Both the position numbers and the translations under genes were made by a program. Below are positions 9,085 through 20,512 of a stretch of 64,000 nucleotides of DNA, piece after piece (position 1 is the first letter of the stretch; every line of letters begins with the position of its first letter). Origin of the DNA: Bauldia sp. (GTDB lineage: Bacteria; Pseudomonadota; Alphaproteobacteria; Rhizobiales; Kaistiaceae); contig JAHCJZ010000007.1 in NCBI GenBank assembly GCA_026126025.1, forward strand, positions 124,001 to 188,000, written 5' to 3'. Under the pieces are notes generated by a model, which did not search any database, had not been told where the DNA came from, and saw only the letters and a program-made list of their open reading frames with translations.

Positions 9085-9822
9085 CTAGCGCCTTTCGAAG
9101 ACCAGCCAGGCCGGCTTGCGGCCGGCGCGATGCGCCTTCGCCTCGTAGCGGGTTCCGGGCCAACCGGCCCAGGGCCTGCGCCAGTCGTCGGCGCGGGTTG
9201 CGGTCCAGACGAGATCGCCGCGCTTCATCACGTGCTGCAGCGTCCAGTCGATATAGGCCGGGATGTCGGAGGCGCAGCGGAACCGGCCGCCCGGGGCCAG
9301 CACCCGCGCGAAGCGGTCGAGATTGGCGTCGGAGACGAAACGCCGCTTCCAGTGGCGGCGCTTCGGCCACGGGTCGGGGAAGAGGAGGTCGATCCGGTCG
9401 AGCGAGGCGTCGGGCAGCGCGTCGAGGAGTTCGGCGGCGTCGCCGTCATGGAGCCGGACGTTGCGGAGGCCGGCGGCATCGATCCCGGCGACCATGCGCG
9501 CGAGGCCCTCCTCGAACGGCTCGACGCCGAGGAAGCCGATGTCGGGCGCAGCAGTCGCCTCGTGGATGAAGTGCTCGCCGGCGCCGCAGCCGACCTCCAG
9601 CCGCACGGCGGAGACCGGCACGGCGAACAGCGACCGCGGGTCGGCGTCCTTGATGCGGCCGGGATCGACCAGCAGCTCCGGCAGGCGGCGCGCGAGGAGG
9701 GCGGCCCGCGTGGGCGAGAGCGGCCGGCCCTTGCGGCGGCCGTAGAGGCGGCTCCGGTGCCCGGCCGGGGCGCCGCCGCTCAGCTGAGCGCGCTCCGCAG
9801 CTGGTCGACGAGATCGGTGCAC
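9085..9822 (-). CDS. trmB: tRNA (guanine-N7-)-methyltransferase
   Basis: SAM-dependent methylation of G46 in tRNA variable loops. The 245-residue protein has SAM motif I ([12 protein letters not shown]) and the family signature [16 protein letters not shown] with the downstream RFVSDANLD. The C-terminal [19 protein letters not shown] ends the domain. The likely start is GTG at 9822, which overlaps the end of metK by 43 bp. No better in-frame start is seen between there and the [13 protein letters not shown] segment that begins the conserved region, so the exact N-terminus is uncertain. Its placement directly after metK, the SAM synthetase, is conserved in Hyphomicrobiales. Confidence 0.95.
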   Translation of the reverse strand: MHRSRRPAAERAQLSGGAPAGHRSRLYGRRKGRPLSPTRAALLARRLPELLVDPGRIKDADPRSLFAVPVSAVRLEVGCGAGEHFIHEATAAPDIGFLGVEPFEEGLARMVAGIDAAGLRNVRLHDGDAAELLDALPDASLDRIDLLFPDPWPKRRHWKRRFVSDANLDRFARVLAPGGRFRCASDIPAYIDWTLQHVMKRGDLVWTATRADDWRRPWAGWPGTRYEAKAHRAGRKPAWLVFERR

Positions 9823-10955
9823 TCCCAGGAGAAACCGCCATCGGCCTCCGGCGCGCGGCCGAAATGCCCGTAGGACGAGGTGCGCGCATAGATCGGGCGG
9901 TTGAGGCCGAGATGGGTGCGGATGCCGCGCGGCGACAGGCTGACCATGTCGCGGATCGCCTTCTCGACGCGCTCTTCCGGGACCTGCCCGGTGCCGTGGA
10001 GATCGACATAGATCGACAGCGGCTCCGACACGCCGATGGCGTAGGCGAGCTGGAGGGTGCAGCGGTCGGCGATGCCGGCGGCGACGATGTTCTTTGCAAC
10101 GTAGCGCGCCGCATAGGCCGCCGAGCGGTCGACCTTGGTCGGGTCCTTGCCGGAAAACGCGCCGCCGCCATGGGGCGCCGCGCCGCCATAGGTGTCGACG
10201 ATGATCTTGCGGCCGGTGAGCCCGGCATCGCCGTCCGGTCCGCCGATCAGGAACTTGCCGGTCGGGTTGACGTGCCAGACGGTGTCGTCGTCGATCCAGC
10301 TCTCCGGCAGCGCCTCGCGGACATAGGGCGTGATCACCTCACGCACTTCGTCCGAGGTCATCTCCGCGGTGTGCTGGGTCGAGACGACGATCGCGGTCGC
10401 CTTCACCGGCTTGCCGTCGCGGTAGAGCACGGTGACCTGGCTCTTGGCGTCGGGCTGGAGCTCCGGCGCCTGGCCGGAATGGCGGGCCTTCGCCATCAGC
10501 TGGAGAATGCGGTGCGCATAGTAGATCGGCGCCGGCATGAGCTCCGGGGTCTCGCGGCAGGCATAGCCGAACATGATGCCCTGGTCGCCGGCGCCCTCGT
10601 CCTTGTTGCCCGAGGCGTCGACGCCCTGCGCGATGTCGGCCGACTGGGCGTGGAGGAGCACCTCGATGTCGCAGTTCTTCCAGTGGAAGCCGGGCTGCTC
10701 GTAGCCGATGTCGCGGATCGCGCCGCGGGCGAGCTCGGCGATGCGCTCCTTGTTCCCGGCGAGCGATTCCGGCCCGCGGACCTCGCCCGCGATCACCACG
10801 CGGTTCGTCGTGGCAAGGGTCTCGGCGGCGACGCGGGCCTCCGGCATCTCGGCGAGGAAAGCGTCGACGATGGTGTCCGAGATGCGGTCGCAAACCTTGT
10901 CGGGGTGGCCTTCCGACACGGATTCGCTGGTGAAGATGTAGGAGGATCGAGTCAC
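9780..10955 (-). CDS. metK: S-adenosylmethionine synthetase
   Basis: Makes SAM from methionine and ATP. The 391-residue protein starts [20 protein letters not shown] with the ATP-binding EGHPDKVCD. It then has [10 protein letters not shown] and [19 protein letters not shown], the two MetK signatures, and ends in [10 protein letters not shown]. The methionine-binding and K+ sites lie in the usual order. It is flanked by an XRE regulator upstream and trmB downstream. The 90 bp to the XRE gene contain no recognised SAM riboswitch. The inverted repeat CGCTCGCCGG/CCGGCGAG near 10975-10995 is the only structure I see there. Confidence 0.97.
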   Translation of the reverse strand: MTRSSYIFTSESVSEGHPDKVCDRISDTIVDAFLAEMPEARVAAETLATTNRVVIAGEVRGPESLAGNKERIAELARGAIRDIGYEQPGFHWKNCDIEVLLHAQSADIAQGVDASGNKDEGAGDQGIMFGYACRETPELMPAPIYYAHRILQLMAKARHSGQAPELQPDAKSQVTVLYRDGKPVKATAIVVSTQHTAEMTSDEVREVITPYVREALPESWIDDDTVWHVNPTGKFLIGGPDGDAGLTGRKIIVDTYGGAAPHGGGAFSGKDPTKVDRSAAYAARYVAKNIVAAGIADRCTLQLAYAIGVSEPLSIYVDLHGTGQVPEERVEKAIRDMVSLSPRGIRTHLGLNRPIYARTSSYGHFGRAPEADGGFSWECTDLVDQLRSALS

Positions 10956-11045
10956 GACAATTCCCCACGGCTCTCGCCGGGCCGGCGAGCGGGGTCACCT
11001 CTTGGCAAGGAACGGTTCGCCGGTCAATCGGACCGGCGGCAGGGC

Positions 11046-11459
11046 TCAGCCCTCCTCGCCGTCACCGGCAATGGCGCGGACGAGGTCGATCACCCGGCGC
11101 CGCAAGCGCGGATCGGTGATGCGCACGAAAGCGCGGTTCAGCTGGAGTCCTTCGGATGACGAAAGGAAGTCGACCACCGGCCCGCCACCATCGCGGCCTT
11201 CGCCGGTACCAGCTTCGGAGTGACCCGGCGCGCCCTCAAAGAAAAACGAAACAGGGACAGAGAGCACCGAAGCGATGTTCTGGAGGCGGCTCGCGCCAAT
11301 ACGGTTTGTTCCCTTTTCGTATTTTTGAATCTGCTGGAAGGTAATACCTAACTGCTCGCCCAGCCTCTCCTGGCTCATTCCAACCATCATCCGGCGAAGG
11401 CGGACCCGGCCGCCGACGTGAATATCGATGGGATTGGGCTTCTTGGTGGCGGTGGCCAT
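11046..11459 (-). CDS. XRE-family helix-turn-helix regulator
   Basis: 137 residues. The HTH occupies about 14-70 (GGRVRLRRMMVGMSQERLGE then FQQIQKYEKGTNRIGASRL). It is followed by a short FF-EGAPG linker and a C-terminal helical segment with NRAFVRITDPRLRRRVIDLVRAI. This protein type is conserved between lnt and metK in many alphaproteobacteria. Its target is unknown to me. Adjacency to metK and trmB makes a link to methionine/SAM metabolism or growth control possible, but that is inference. Base composition matches its neighbours. Confidence 0.9.
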   Translation of the reverse strand: MATATKKPNPIDIHVGGRVRLRRMMVGMSQERLGEQLGITFQQIQKYEKGTNRIGASRLQNIASVLSVPVSFFFEGAPGHSEAGTGEGRDGGGPVVDFLSSSEGLQLNRAFVRITDPRLRRRVIDLVRAIAGDGEEG

Positions 11460-11547
11460 ATCACCCCAGCTTTCTCTAACGCCGGTTCAAGGCGCATCAT
11501 TGAAGCGGCGGGCGAGGGTCGCGAGTTAGGATCAATCCAGGTTCAAG

Positions 11548-13152
11548 TCAATCGCGCCGGACCCGCATAGTAAACCTACCCACTCCTGCGAGCACCATCA
11601 TAATTATCGCGATGATCCCCACAATTGTGTCCCCAAACCTTGAGTAGAGCGTGGGGCTCAGCGCAACCGGAAGCTGGCCGTCGATGACTCCCGCGACCCC
11701 GACATCCAGACGCTGCAGGGTTCGCCCGTAAGGGTCGATAATGGCGGAAATACCGGTGTTGGCGGCACGGACCAGCGGAAGCCCTTCCTCGACGGCCCGG
11801 ATGACCGCCTGCTGGAAGTGCTGGCGGGGCCCGGGCGTGTCGCCATACCAGCCGTCATTGGTGACGTTGAGGATCCAGCCGGGACGCGCCCCCGCGGGGG
11901 TTACTTCGCCGGCAAAGATCATCTCGTAGCAGACCTGCGGCGAGAAGGGCGGCGCGTTGCCGGCAGTGAGCAGGCGGCGTTCGAGGCCCGCGGTGAAGCC
12001 GCCGGGCAGGGCGATGAGCTGCCGGATGCCGAGCCCTTCGAGGAAGCCCTGCAGCGGCAGGTATTCCCCGAACGGCACAAGATGCACCTTGTCGTAGGAG
12101 TCGGCGATCTCGCCCGTATCGGTGATGACGAGGACGGAGTTCATCACCCGCCGCGGCTCGCCTGGACGCGCCGTCTCCGCCCGCGGGGCGCCAGTGACGA
12201 GCGTCATCCCCCGGGCGAGAAGGTCGGCGATCGCCGCCAGCTCCACCGGGCTTTCGGTGAGGAGATAGGGCACCGCGGTTTCCGGCCAGATGAGATGCGT
12301 CGGGACGCTGCCGTCGGCGGCCGGCTCGTCCGGCGCGCTGAGGTCGAGATAGGTCACGAAGTTCACCGCGGCGGCGGCGGGGTCGATCTTCACCTCCTGC
12401 GGGATGGCGGCCTGGACGATGCGGAGGTTCACGCCGGGGACCGTCGCGTCGGTGGCCGTCCCGAGGCGGTAGAAGCCGAAGCCGACATCGGCGAGCAGCA
12501 CCAGCGCCAGCGCGCCGAACGCCACCCAGCGCCCGCGGCCGCGCTCGCCCCAGCCGGCGAGGAGCGCGGGCGCGGCGAAGACGAGGAAGGCGAGCAACGT
12601 GACGCCCCAGATGCCGACCAGCGACGCGATCTGCATGAAGGGCGGCGACGGCAGCAGCGTGTAGCCGAAGGCGTTCCACGGGAAGCCGGTGAGGATGTGG
12701 CCGCGCAGCCATTCGATCGCGGTCATCACCAGCGCGAGGACGAAGATGCGCGGCCAGCCGTCCGACCAGAACAGCCGCACGATCGCGATGCCGATCGACC
12801 ACAGGATCGCGAGGCCCGCCGGGAATGCGACCACCGCGACCGGCAGCAGCCAGGCGAATTCCTCCGCCTCGATGAGGAAGGAGGCGCCGATCCACCACAG
12901 GCCCGCGGCGAAATAGCCGAAGCCGAACCACCAGCCGACGGCCGCCGCCGGGCGCACGCGGCGGAAGACGCCGCGGCCCTCGGAGGTGGCCGCGCCGTCG
13001 ACCAGCCACACCAGGATCGGGATGGTGATCCAGCAGACGAAGAAGAGGTTGAAGGGCGGCAGCGCCAGGACGCTCGCCGCGCCGGCGAGCGCCGCCACGC
13101 CCCACCGTCGCCAACCCCACAGCAGGATGATGGAATCGGCGAGACGGTTCAT
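11548..13152 (-). CDS. lnt: Apolipoprotein N-acyltransferase
   Basis: Inner-membrane enzyme that adds the third acyl chain to the N-terminal cysteine of lipoproteins. I chose the ATG at 13152 (534 residues, MNRLADSIILLWGWRRWG); a longer open frame upstream to 13272 is Arg-rich and not conserved-looking. About six N-terminal membrane segments are followed by a periplasmic nitrilase domain. The catalytic triad is visible as Glu in IWPETAVPYL, Lys in YDKVHLVPFGEYLP and Cys in FSPQVCYEMIF. A last membrane helix (IVGIIAIIMMVLAGV) precedes the basic C-terminus. It follows corC, as in E. coli and most alphaproteobacteria. Confidence 0.96.
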   Translation of the reverse strand: MNRLADSIILLWGWRRWGVAALAGAASVLALPPFNLFFVCWITIPILVWLVDGAATSEGRGVFRRVRPAAAVGWWFGFGYFAAGLWWIGASFLIEAEEFAWLLPVAVVAFPAGLAILWSIGIAIVRLFWSDGWPRIFVLALVMTAIEWLRGHILTGFPWNAFGYTLLPSPPFMQIASLVGIWGVTLLAFLVFAAPALLAGWGERGRGRWVAFGALALVLLADVGFGFYRLGTATDATVPGVNLRIVQAAIPQEVKIDPAAAAVNFVTYLDLSAPDEPAADGSVPTHLIWPETAVPYLLTESPVELAAIADLLARGMTLVTGAPRAETARPGEPRRVMNSVLVITDTGEIADSYDKVHLVPFGEYLPLQGFLEGLGIRQLIALPGGFTAGLERRLLTAGNAPPFSPQVCYEMIFAGEVTPAGARPGWILNVTNDGWYGDTPGPRQHFQQAVIRAVEEGLPLVRAANTGISAIIDPYGRTLQRLDVGVAGVIDGQLPVALSPTLYSRFGDTIVGIIAIIMMVLAGVGRFTMRVRRD

Positions 13153-13210
13153 CGGCGCCCGGCAGCGAATCGGGTGAAACGCCCGACGCTCGGGGAGGAT
13201 CAGCGGCCGG

Positions 13211-14260
13211 TCAAGCGCCCGACGCCGAACGCGGCTCAGGCGGCGCGATCTCGCCCGCGCCGTCACCGGCATCGGCGGGCAGCGGCGGCGAAATGCGCAG
13301 CCGCCGGATCCGGCGCTGGTCGGCGTCGAGGATCTCGATCCGGTGGCCGCTCGGCGCGGTCAGGATCTCTCCCGGCGCCGGTATGCGGCCGAGGAGGTTG
13401 AAGACGAGCCCGCCGATCGTCTCGGGCTCGGTGGCGGGATCGGGCGCGGCCAGCCCGCCGCCGACGAGAGCGGCGATGTCTTCGAGGCTCGCGCCGGCAT
13501 CGGCGACGAAGACGCCGTCGCCCTCGGCCACCACGTCCGGCTCCTCGACGACGTCGTGCTCGTCGTCGATCTCGCCGACGATCGCCTCGACCGCATCCTC
13601 CAGCGAGACCAGGCCGTCGGTGCCGCCATATTCGTCGATGACGAGCGCCATCTGGGTGCGCTCGGCGCGCATCGTCGCCAGCAGGGTCGCGACCGGCATC
13701 GAAGGCGGAACGAACAGCACGTCGCGCACGAGGCCGGCGACGGTGATCGGCGTGCCGAGGTCGATCGCCGACAGGTCGAGGTGCCGCACGCCATCCTCGC
13801 CGGCGCGCGCCCCGAGGCGCGCGGCAAGGCCGGTGAGGTCCTTGATGTGGACCATGCCGACGGGATCGTCGAGCGATTCGCGATAGACCGGCATCCGCGA
13901 ATGCCCCGATTCCTCGAATTCGAGGAGGAGGTCGCCGAGCGTCGTCTCGACGTCGACCGCGTCGATGTCGGTGCGCGGGATCATGATGTCCTCGACGCGG
14001 ATCTCGCGAAGGCCGAGGACGTTGGTGAGGAGCATGCGCTCCTCCGGCGACAGGGTGCCGTCGGCGCTCTCGCGGAGCGCGTCCGTCAACTCCTCCCGGA
14101 CCGAAGCATTGCGAAGACCGACCGCGGCGCGGAGGCGGTCGAACCACCCTTCGCCGGAGGGCCGGTCGGTTTCCTCCGGGCGGACCGCTGCTGCGGGTCT
14201 ACTGGGAGGCTCCTGGCTCGAATCCGCGTTCGAACCAGCCGTGTCTTTGGGATCGCTCAT
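13211..14260 (-). CDS. corC: HlyC/CorC-family CBS-domain protein
   Basis: 349-residue soluble CorC/YbeX-type protein. The N-terminal about 60 residues are polar. A CBS pair follows, beginning LREIRVEDIMIPRTDIDAVD (around 95-115) and continuing with ARLGAR..FVPPSMPVATLLATMR. A CorC_HlyC transporter-associated domain forms the C-terminal third (GLVFNLLGRIPAPGE, RIRRLRI). There are no membrane segments, unlike the longer TlyC/YhdP types. The family is linked to Mg2+/Co2+ efflux and ribosome-associated functions, and the exact role is unsettled. It overlaps ybeY by four bases (ATGA), so translation is coupled. Confidence 0.92.
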   Translation of the reverse strand: MSDPKDTAGSNADSSQEPPSRPAAAVRPEETDRPSGEGWFDRLRAAVGLRNASVREELTDALRESADGTLSPEERMLLTNVLGLREIRVEDIMIPRTDIDAVDVETTLGDLLLEFEESGHSRMPVYRESLDDPVGMVHIKDLTGLAARLGARAGEDGVRHLDLSAIDLGTPITVAGLVRDVLFVPPSMPVATLLATMRAERTQMALVIDEYGGTDGLVSLEDAVEAIVGEIDDEHDVVEEPDVVAEGDGVFVADAGASLEDIAALVGGGLAAPDPATEPETIGGLVFNLLGRIPAPGEILTAPSGHRIEILDADQRRIRRLRISPPLPADAGDGAGEIAPPEPRSASGA

Positions 14261-14781
14261 CGCCCGTCATCGCCGGCTGTTTCCGGAGGCTCAGGGTCCG
14301 TGCCGGCGTACGGATCCGCTATCCCGAGCCCGGCGAGGATGGCGGTCTCCAGCCCTTCCATCGCCGCGGCCTCGCTGTCGTCGACATGATCATGGCCGAC
14401 GAGGTGAAGGAGGCCGTGGACCAATAAGTGGGTCATATGATCGGCGAGCGTCAAGCCCGCTTCGGCGGCTTCGCGCACAACTGTCTCATGAGCAAAGACA
14501 ATGTCGCCCAGATGGACCGGCACGCCGGTGGGCGCCGGCGGGGCGGCGACCACCGGAAACGACAGGACGTTGGTCGCCTTGTCCTTGCCGCGCCAGCTGG
14601 CGTTCAGCCTGCGGATCGCCGCATCGTCGGTGAACAGCAGAGAAACCTCCGCGCCCCCGGCAAGCGCCGGCACGCGCGCCGCGGCGGCCGCTCCGGCGCG
14701 TTCGGCAAGCCGCGCGAGGTCCGGTTCGGGCGGCCATTCGCCGGCCTCGACGGAAAGGTCGAATTGCAGGGATAGGCCCAC
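14257..14781 (-). CDS. ybeY: Endoribonuclease YbeY
   Basis: Zinc-dependent RNase involved in 16S rRNA 3' maturation and ribosome quality control. The 174-residue protein shows NVLSFP (substrate loop) and the metal triad H-x3-H-x5-H in HLLVHGLLHLVGHDH (His near 128, 132, 138). The N-terminal DLSVEAGEWP strand and C-terminal E..ILAGLGI helix are normal. The start is ATG at 14781, three bases after phoH. It belongs to the phoH-ybeY-corC-lnt set that occurs together across proteobacteria. Confidence 0.95.
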   Translation of the reverse strand: MGLSLQFDLSVEAGEWPPEPDLARLAERAGAAAAARVPALAGGAEVSLLFTDDAAIRRLNASWRGKDKATNVLSFPVVAAPPAPTGVPVHLGDIVFAHETVVREAAEAGLTLADHMTHLLVHGLLHLVGHDHVDDSEAAAMEGLETAILAGLGIADPYAGTDPEPPETAGDDGR

Positions 14782-14784
14782 GCT

Positions 14785-17309
<2,525 letters not shown>

Positions 17310-17420
17310 GCCGCGCCCGCTTCCGACCTATAGGCTCTCCACCGCCGGAAGCATAGCGGGCGAATGTGACGGTGGTTTCCGGGCCGCTTCCGCCGCCTGA
17401 CGCAACACCCCTCCAACTCT

Positions 17421-17506
17421 CGTCACCCCGGCGAAGGCCGGGGTCCAGAACCGCACGAAGGCCGGCGCGTATGGCTCTGGATTCCGGCCTTCGCCGGAAT
17501 GACGAA
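17421..17506. repeat. Palindromic repeat pair between miaB and fur
   Basis: Left arm GTCACCCCGGCGAAGGCCGG (from 17422) ending in GGTCCAGA, and right arm TCTGGATTCCGGCCTTCGCC (from 17475) continuing to GGAATGACG. The arms are each hairpins and are inverted with respect to one another. It sits in the 228 bp between the miaB start and fur stop, just downstream of fur on the minus strand. It may act as a transcript-end stabiliser. The rest of the 17310-17537 gap holds no gene. Confidence 0.9.
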
Positions 17507-17537
17507 AGAGGGGAGAAGACCCCGGTAGAGTAGGGCC

Positions 17538-17984
17538 CTACGGGTCCTTCTTCTTCAGCGGGACGCCGTAGAGCTCGAGGCGGTGGTCGACCAGCTCGTA
17601 GCCGAGCTCGGCGGCGATGCGCTCTTGCAGGCGCTCGATCTCCTCGATGCGGAACTCGATCACCCGGCCGGTGCGCAGGTCGATCAGATGGTCGTGGTGC
17701 TCGTCGGGGATCGGCTCGTAGCGGGCGCGGCCGTCGCGGAATTCATGGCGCGCGATGATGCCGGCGTCCTCGAAGAGCTTCACGGTGCGGTAGACGGTCG
17801 AGATCGAGATGTGCGGGTCGATCGCCGAGGCGCGGCGATACAGCTCCTCGACGTCGGGATGGTCGGTCGCGGCGTCCAGCACGCGCGCGATCACCCGCCG
17901 CTGCTCGGTCATCCGCATGCCCTTGCGGGCGCAGAGCTCTTCGAGGGGTTCCGGAGTTGCGGGTTTCGCTTCCCGATCCATCAA
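17538..17984 (-). CDS. fur: Fur-family metalloregulator (Fur/Mur type)
   Basis: 148 residues. The winged-helix DNA-binding domain spans about 15-90 (RMTEQRRVIARVLDAATDHP, then HISISTVYRTVKLFEDAGII). The dimerisation domain has the metal-binding HHDHLIDLRTGRVIEF and H-E ligands in ARHEF/YEP. There is no CxxC structural zinc pair. In Hyphomicrobiales this ortholog usually acts as the manganese regulator Mur rather than a general iron Fur; which one applies here cannot be told from sequence alone. It follows rimI by six bases and so is likely in the tsaB-rimI-fur transcript. Confidence 0.93.
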   Translation of the reverse strand: MMDREAKPATPEPLEELCARKGMRMTEQRRVIARVLDAATDHPDVEELYRRASAIDPHISISTVYRTVKLFEDAGIIARHEFRDGRARYEPIPDEHHDHLIDLRTGRVIEFRIEEIERLQERIAAELGYELVDHRLELYGVPLKKKDP

Positions 17985-17990
17985 CCGCGC

Positions 17991-18482
17991 TTAGCGGAGG
18001 CTCAGGCGCAAGACAAGCGCGTTGCCGGCCTCGCCGTCGGCGTGGCGGTAATAGCGCGAGCGCTCGCCGACCTTCCGGAAGCCGAGCGAGAGGTACAGCC
18101 CCACGGCTGCGCGGTTGCTCTCCTCGACCTCGAGGAAGAGCGCCTCGACGCGGTCGCGATAGGCGCGGCGCGCCGCCTCCTCCATCAGCCGGCGGCCATG
18201 GCCGCGGCCGCGGGAGGACGGATCGACGGCGATGGTGAGGATCTCGGCTTCGCCCCCGGCCATGCGCAGCAGCACGAAGCCGACCACCCGGCGCCGGCTG
18301 CCGAAGAGGCTGCGCCGGCGGAAGGCGATGCCCTGCACCACCGGATATTCGCCGAGGAAGGACGACATCTCCTCCGCGCTCCAGCCGCGCGAGAAGCTGC
18401 GCTCGTGGATGTCGGCGAGCGCCGCGGCGTCGTCGCGCCGGGCGTCGTCGATGATGCCGCCGTCGCGCCGGAACCACTTCAT
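17991..18482 (-). CDS. rimI: Ribosomal-protein-alanine N-acetyltransferase RimI-like
   Basis: 163-residue GNAT acetyltransferase. The acetyl-CoA binding motif A is visible as SRGRGHGRRLMEEAARRA preceded by ILTIAVDPS, and motif B as LYLSLGFRKVGERSRYY. It overlaps tsaB by four bases, and tsaB-rimI adjacency is widely conserved. That supports the RimI call over a generic GNAT. The predicted target is the N-terminal alanine of ribosomal protein S18. The N-terminal MKWFRRDGG is short and may be non-essential. Confidence 0.88.
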   Translation of the reverse strand: MKWFRRDGGIIDDARRDDAAALADIHERSFSRGWSAEEMSSFLGEYPVVQGIAFRRRSLFGSRRRVVGFVLLRMAGGEAEILTIAVDPSSRGRGHGRRLMEEAARRAYRDRVEALFLEVEESNRAAVGLYLSLGFRKVGERSRYYRHADGEAGNALVLRLSLR

Positions 18483-19132
18483 CGGCGCGGCAGGGCTGCG
18501 GCCTTCGCCGGCGTCGCGTCCGGCGGGCGGAGGTAGAGCGGGCGCGGCGGGCCGTCGGGCGATGCCGTCATCGCCAGCGCGAGGAGCGTCGCCGGGTCGG
18601 GCGCGGAGCGCTCGTGCACGATCGGCTGCCCGGTGATTGCGGCAATGGCGCGAGCGCCGGAGCCCGCGAGCGACGTACCGGCGGCGAACTCTGTCGCGCG
18701 CTGGATATTTGCCGCCTCAGCATCGCCGGACGGGCGCCCGTCACCGTCGAAACGCTGGAGGTAGACACCACCGGCACGCGCGTCGAGGAGCGCGAGGACC
18801 GGCCCGGTCGCGCCCAGCGCCCGCGCCTCGGCGGCGTGAACGGTGAGCGTGGAGATGCCGACCGCGGGCTTCCCGGTGACGAGCGCGAAGCCGCGCACCG
18901 CCGCGACGCCGACGCGGATGCCGGTGAAGGAACCCGGGCCGACGGTGACGGCGAAGCGGCCGATATCGGCGAACGCGACCCGCGCCTCGGCCATCACCTC
19001 GCTCACCATGCCGAACAGGCGCTCGCCATGGCCGCGGCCGATGATCTCGGTGCGGATCACCGGCGCGCCCTCGGGCCGGCCGATCGCGACCGAACAGGCC
19101 TCCAGCGCAGTGTCGATGGCAAGGACGATCAT
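18479..19132 (-). CDS. tsaB: tRNA threonylcarbamoyladenosine biosynthesis protein TsaB
   Basis: Non-catalytic partner of TsaD in t6A37 synthesis. The 217-residue ASKHA-fold protein begins MIVLAIDTALEACSVAIGRP and contains the signature VGPGSFTGIRVGVAAVRGFA and the ALLDARAGGVYLQRF strand. The C-terminus PLYLRPPDATP is typical. It precedes rimI with a four-base overlap. The 171 bp to nfu hold a palindromic repeat (19200-19284) and no gene. Confidence 0.94.
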   Translation of the reverse strand: MIVLAIDTALEACSVAIGRPEGAPVIRTEIIGRGHGERLFGMVSEVMAEARVAFADIGRFAVTVGPGSFTGIRVGVAAVRGFALVTGKPAVGISTLTVHAAEARALGATGPVLALLDARAGGVYLQRFDGDGRPSGDAEAANIQRATEFAAGTSLAGSGARAIAAITGQPIVHERSAPDPATLLALAMTASPDGPPRPLYLRPPDATPAKAAALPRR

Positions 19133-19199
19133 GCCGAGGCTTTTGGCCGCTGCCCCGCCGATTCACAAGGGGGGCGCTATCGGTTCGTCCGACCACACC

Positions 19200-19284
19200 C
19201 GTCACCCCGGCGGAGGCCGGGGTCCAGCGCAACACGATCGGCCGGAGCAAGCAGTCTGGATTCCGGCCTTCGCCGGAATGACGA
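19200..19284. repeat. Palindromic repeat pair between tsaB and nfu
   Basis: Left arm GTCACCCCGGCGGAGGCCGG followed by GGTCCAG, right arm TCTGGATTCCGGCCTTCGCC followed by GGAATGACG. It belongs to the same family as 17421-17506 with near-identical right arms. It lies between the nfu stop and the tsaB start, both on the minus strand. Confidence 0.9.
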
Positions 19285-19303
19285 AAGGGGAAGACGCGGT
19301 GGT

Positions 19304-19855
19304 CTAGTTGACCGGCTGGACTTCGCGGACTTCGGGCACGAAGTGCCGGAGGAGGTTCTCGATGCCGTGCTTCAGCGTCGCGGTCGAGGACGGGCAGCCG
19401 GAGCAGGAGCCGCGCATGTTGAGGTAGACGACGCCGTCGCGGAAGCTGCGGAAGGTGATGTCGCCGCCATCCTGCGCCACCGCGGGACGGACGCGGGTCT
19501 CGAGGAGCTCCTTGATGGTCTCGACGATCTCGGCCGCGGCGGGGTCGAAATCCTCCTCGCCCTCGGCCTGGCCGGCATCGACCGCCGGTGCGCCGGACAG
19601 GAAATGCTCCATGATCGCGCCGAGGACGGCGGGCTTGAGGTGCGGCCACTCGCCACCAGCCTTGGTGACGGTGATGAAGTCGTCACCGAGGAAGACGCCG
19701 GAGACGCCGTCGATCGCGAAGAGCCGGCGCGCCAGCGGCGAGGAGGTTGCCTCGTCGGGCTCGCGATACTCCGCGGTGCCCATGCCCATGACGACGCGCC
19801 CGGGCAGGAACTTCAGGGTCGCCGGATTGGGGGTCGCCTCAGTCTGGATGAACAT
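19304..19855 (-). CDS. NfuA-type iron-sulfur cluster carrier (Nfu N domain + NifU C domain)
   Basis: 183 residues from the ATG at 19855 (MFIQTEATPNPATLKFLPGR, the near-universal start of this alphaproteobacterial family). An in-frame ATG twelve codons earlier is possible. The Nfu N-terminal domain spans about 1-90. A poorly conserved EGEEDFDPAAAEI linker follows, then the NifU domain with the cluster-binding CxxC in RGSCSGCPSSTATLKHGIEN. It functions as an Fe-S scaffold or carrier in the cytoplasm. It lies between uspA and tsaB on the same strand. Confidence 0.93.
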   Translation of the reverse strand: MFIQTEATPNPATLKFLPGRVVMGMGTAEYREPDEATSSPLARRLFAIDGVSGVFLGDDFITVTKAGGEWPHLKPAVLGAIMEHFLSGAPAVDAGQAEGEEDFDPAAAEIVETIKELLETRVRPAVAQDGGDITFRSFRDGVVYLNMRGSCSGCPSSTATLKHGIENLLRHFVPEVREVQPVN

Positions 19856-19920
19856 GCCGCCGCCGTCATTCTTTGGAACGCTTCCAAACATAGTCGAACC
19901 CATTCGAAGATCAAGTTTCG

Positions 19921-20415
19921 TCAGGCGATCGCGGCGATCGCGGCTTCGTCCAGTCCGCCCGGAACCACGGTGATCGGGACGACGAACGCGCCGAAAGTGC
20001 CGGCGATCAGGGCGGATATAAGGGTCCCGGGGCCCTCCTTTCCAGTCCCCGCGGCAAGAACGAGCACGGCGATGTCCTCGTCCTCGGCGATGAGCCCGGT
20101 GATCTCGGCCGCGACCTCGCCCTCGCGAATCACCTGCTCGGGCTCCAGCTGCGACCATTTGCGGACCACGTCAGCGAAGCGGCCGAGGGTCTCCTCGGCC
20201 TCGTTCATCGCCTCGGCGCGCATGATGGTCTCGACGCCCTTCCATTGCTGGAAGCCGGCCGGCGCGATGACATAGAGCAGCACGACCGCGCCGCCGGTGT
20301 GCTCGGCGCGGAGCGCCGCGTACTGCACCGCACGCACGCACTCCGTCGAATCGTCGACCACCAGCAGGAACTTCCGCCGGTGCCCCGGCGCCGACGCCTT
20401 CCGCGGCTTCACCAT
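19921..20415 (-). CDS. Universal stress protein family protein
   Basis: 164 residues from the ATG at 20415 (MVKPRKASAPGHRRKFLLVV). The Usp fold is seen in FLLVVDDSTECVRAVQYAALRA, the central VIAPAGFQQWKGVE, and a C-terminal VLVLAAGTGKEGPGTLISAL nucleotide-loop-like segment. That segment lacks the strict GxxG-9x-GS of ATP-binding types, so ATP binding is uncertain. A longer frame upstream reads only through a TGGTGAA repeat and is rejected as the start. The 5' leader is this repeat, which folds back on itself a few bases before the ATG. Confidence 0.88.
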   Translation of the reverse strand: MVKPRKASAPGHRRKFLLVVDDSTECVRAVQYAALRAEHTGGAVVLLYVIAPAGFQQWKGVETIMRAEAMNEAEETLGRFADVVRKWSQLEPEQVIREGEVAAEITGLIAEDEDIAVLVLAAGTGKEGPGTLISALIAGTFGAFVVPITVVPGGLDEAAIAAIA

Positions 20416-20421
20416 GGTTCG

Positions 20422-20512
20422 ATGGTGAATGGTGAATGGTGAAATGGTCAATGGTGAATAGGGTCGGTGCCGGGCCGCCCTGCCATTCACCATTCACTAT
20501 TCACCATTCACC
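20422..20512. repeat. TGGTGAA-type inverted and tandem repeat in the uspA leader
   Basis: The left part (20422-20458) is a run of ATGGTGAATGGTGAATGGTG-like units. The right part (20484-20512) is its inverse, ATTCACCATTCACTATTCACC. The two can pair over about 28 bases with few mismatches. It lies between the trpS stop (20508 on the minus strand) and the uspA ATG, so uspA mRNA would begin with a long hairpin unless transcription starts inside it. Confidence 0.85.

Noticed and set aside
10956-11045. SAM riboswitch before metK
   Set aside because: The 90-bp gap has no SAM-II, SAM/SAH or SAM-V core; only a weak inverted repeat is seen.
13153-13272. Extended N-terminus for lnt
   Set aside because: Arg-rich, unlike any Lnt N-terminus; the ATG at 13152 begins the membrane domain.
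20416-20493. Extended N-terminus for uspA
   Set aside because: It translates only the TGGTGAA repeat.
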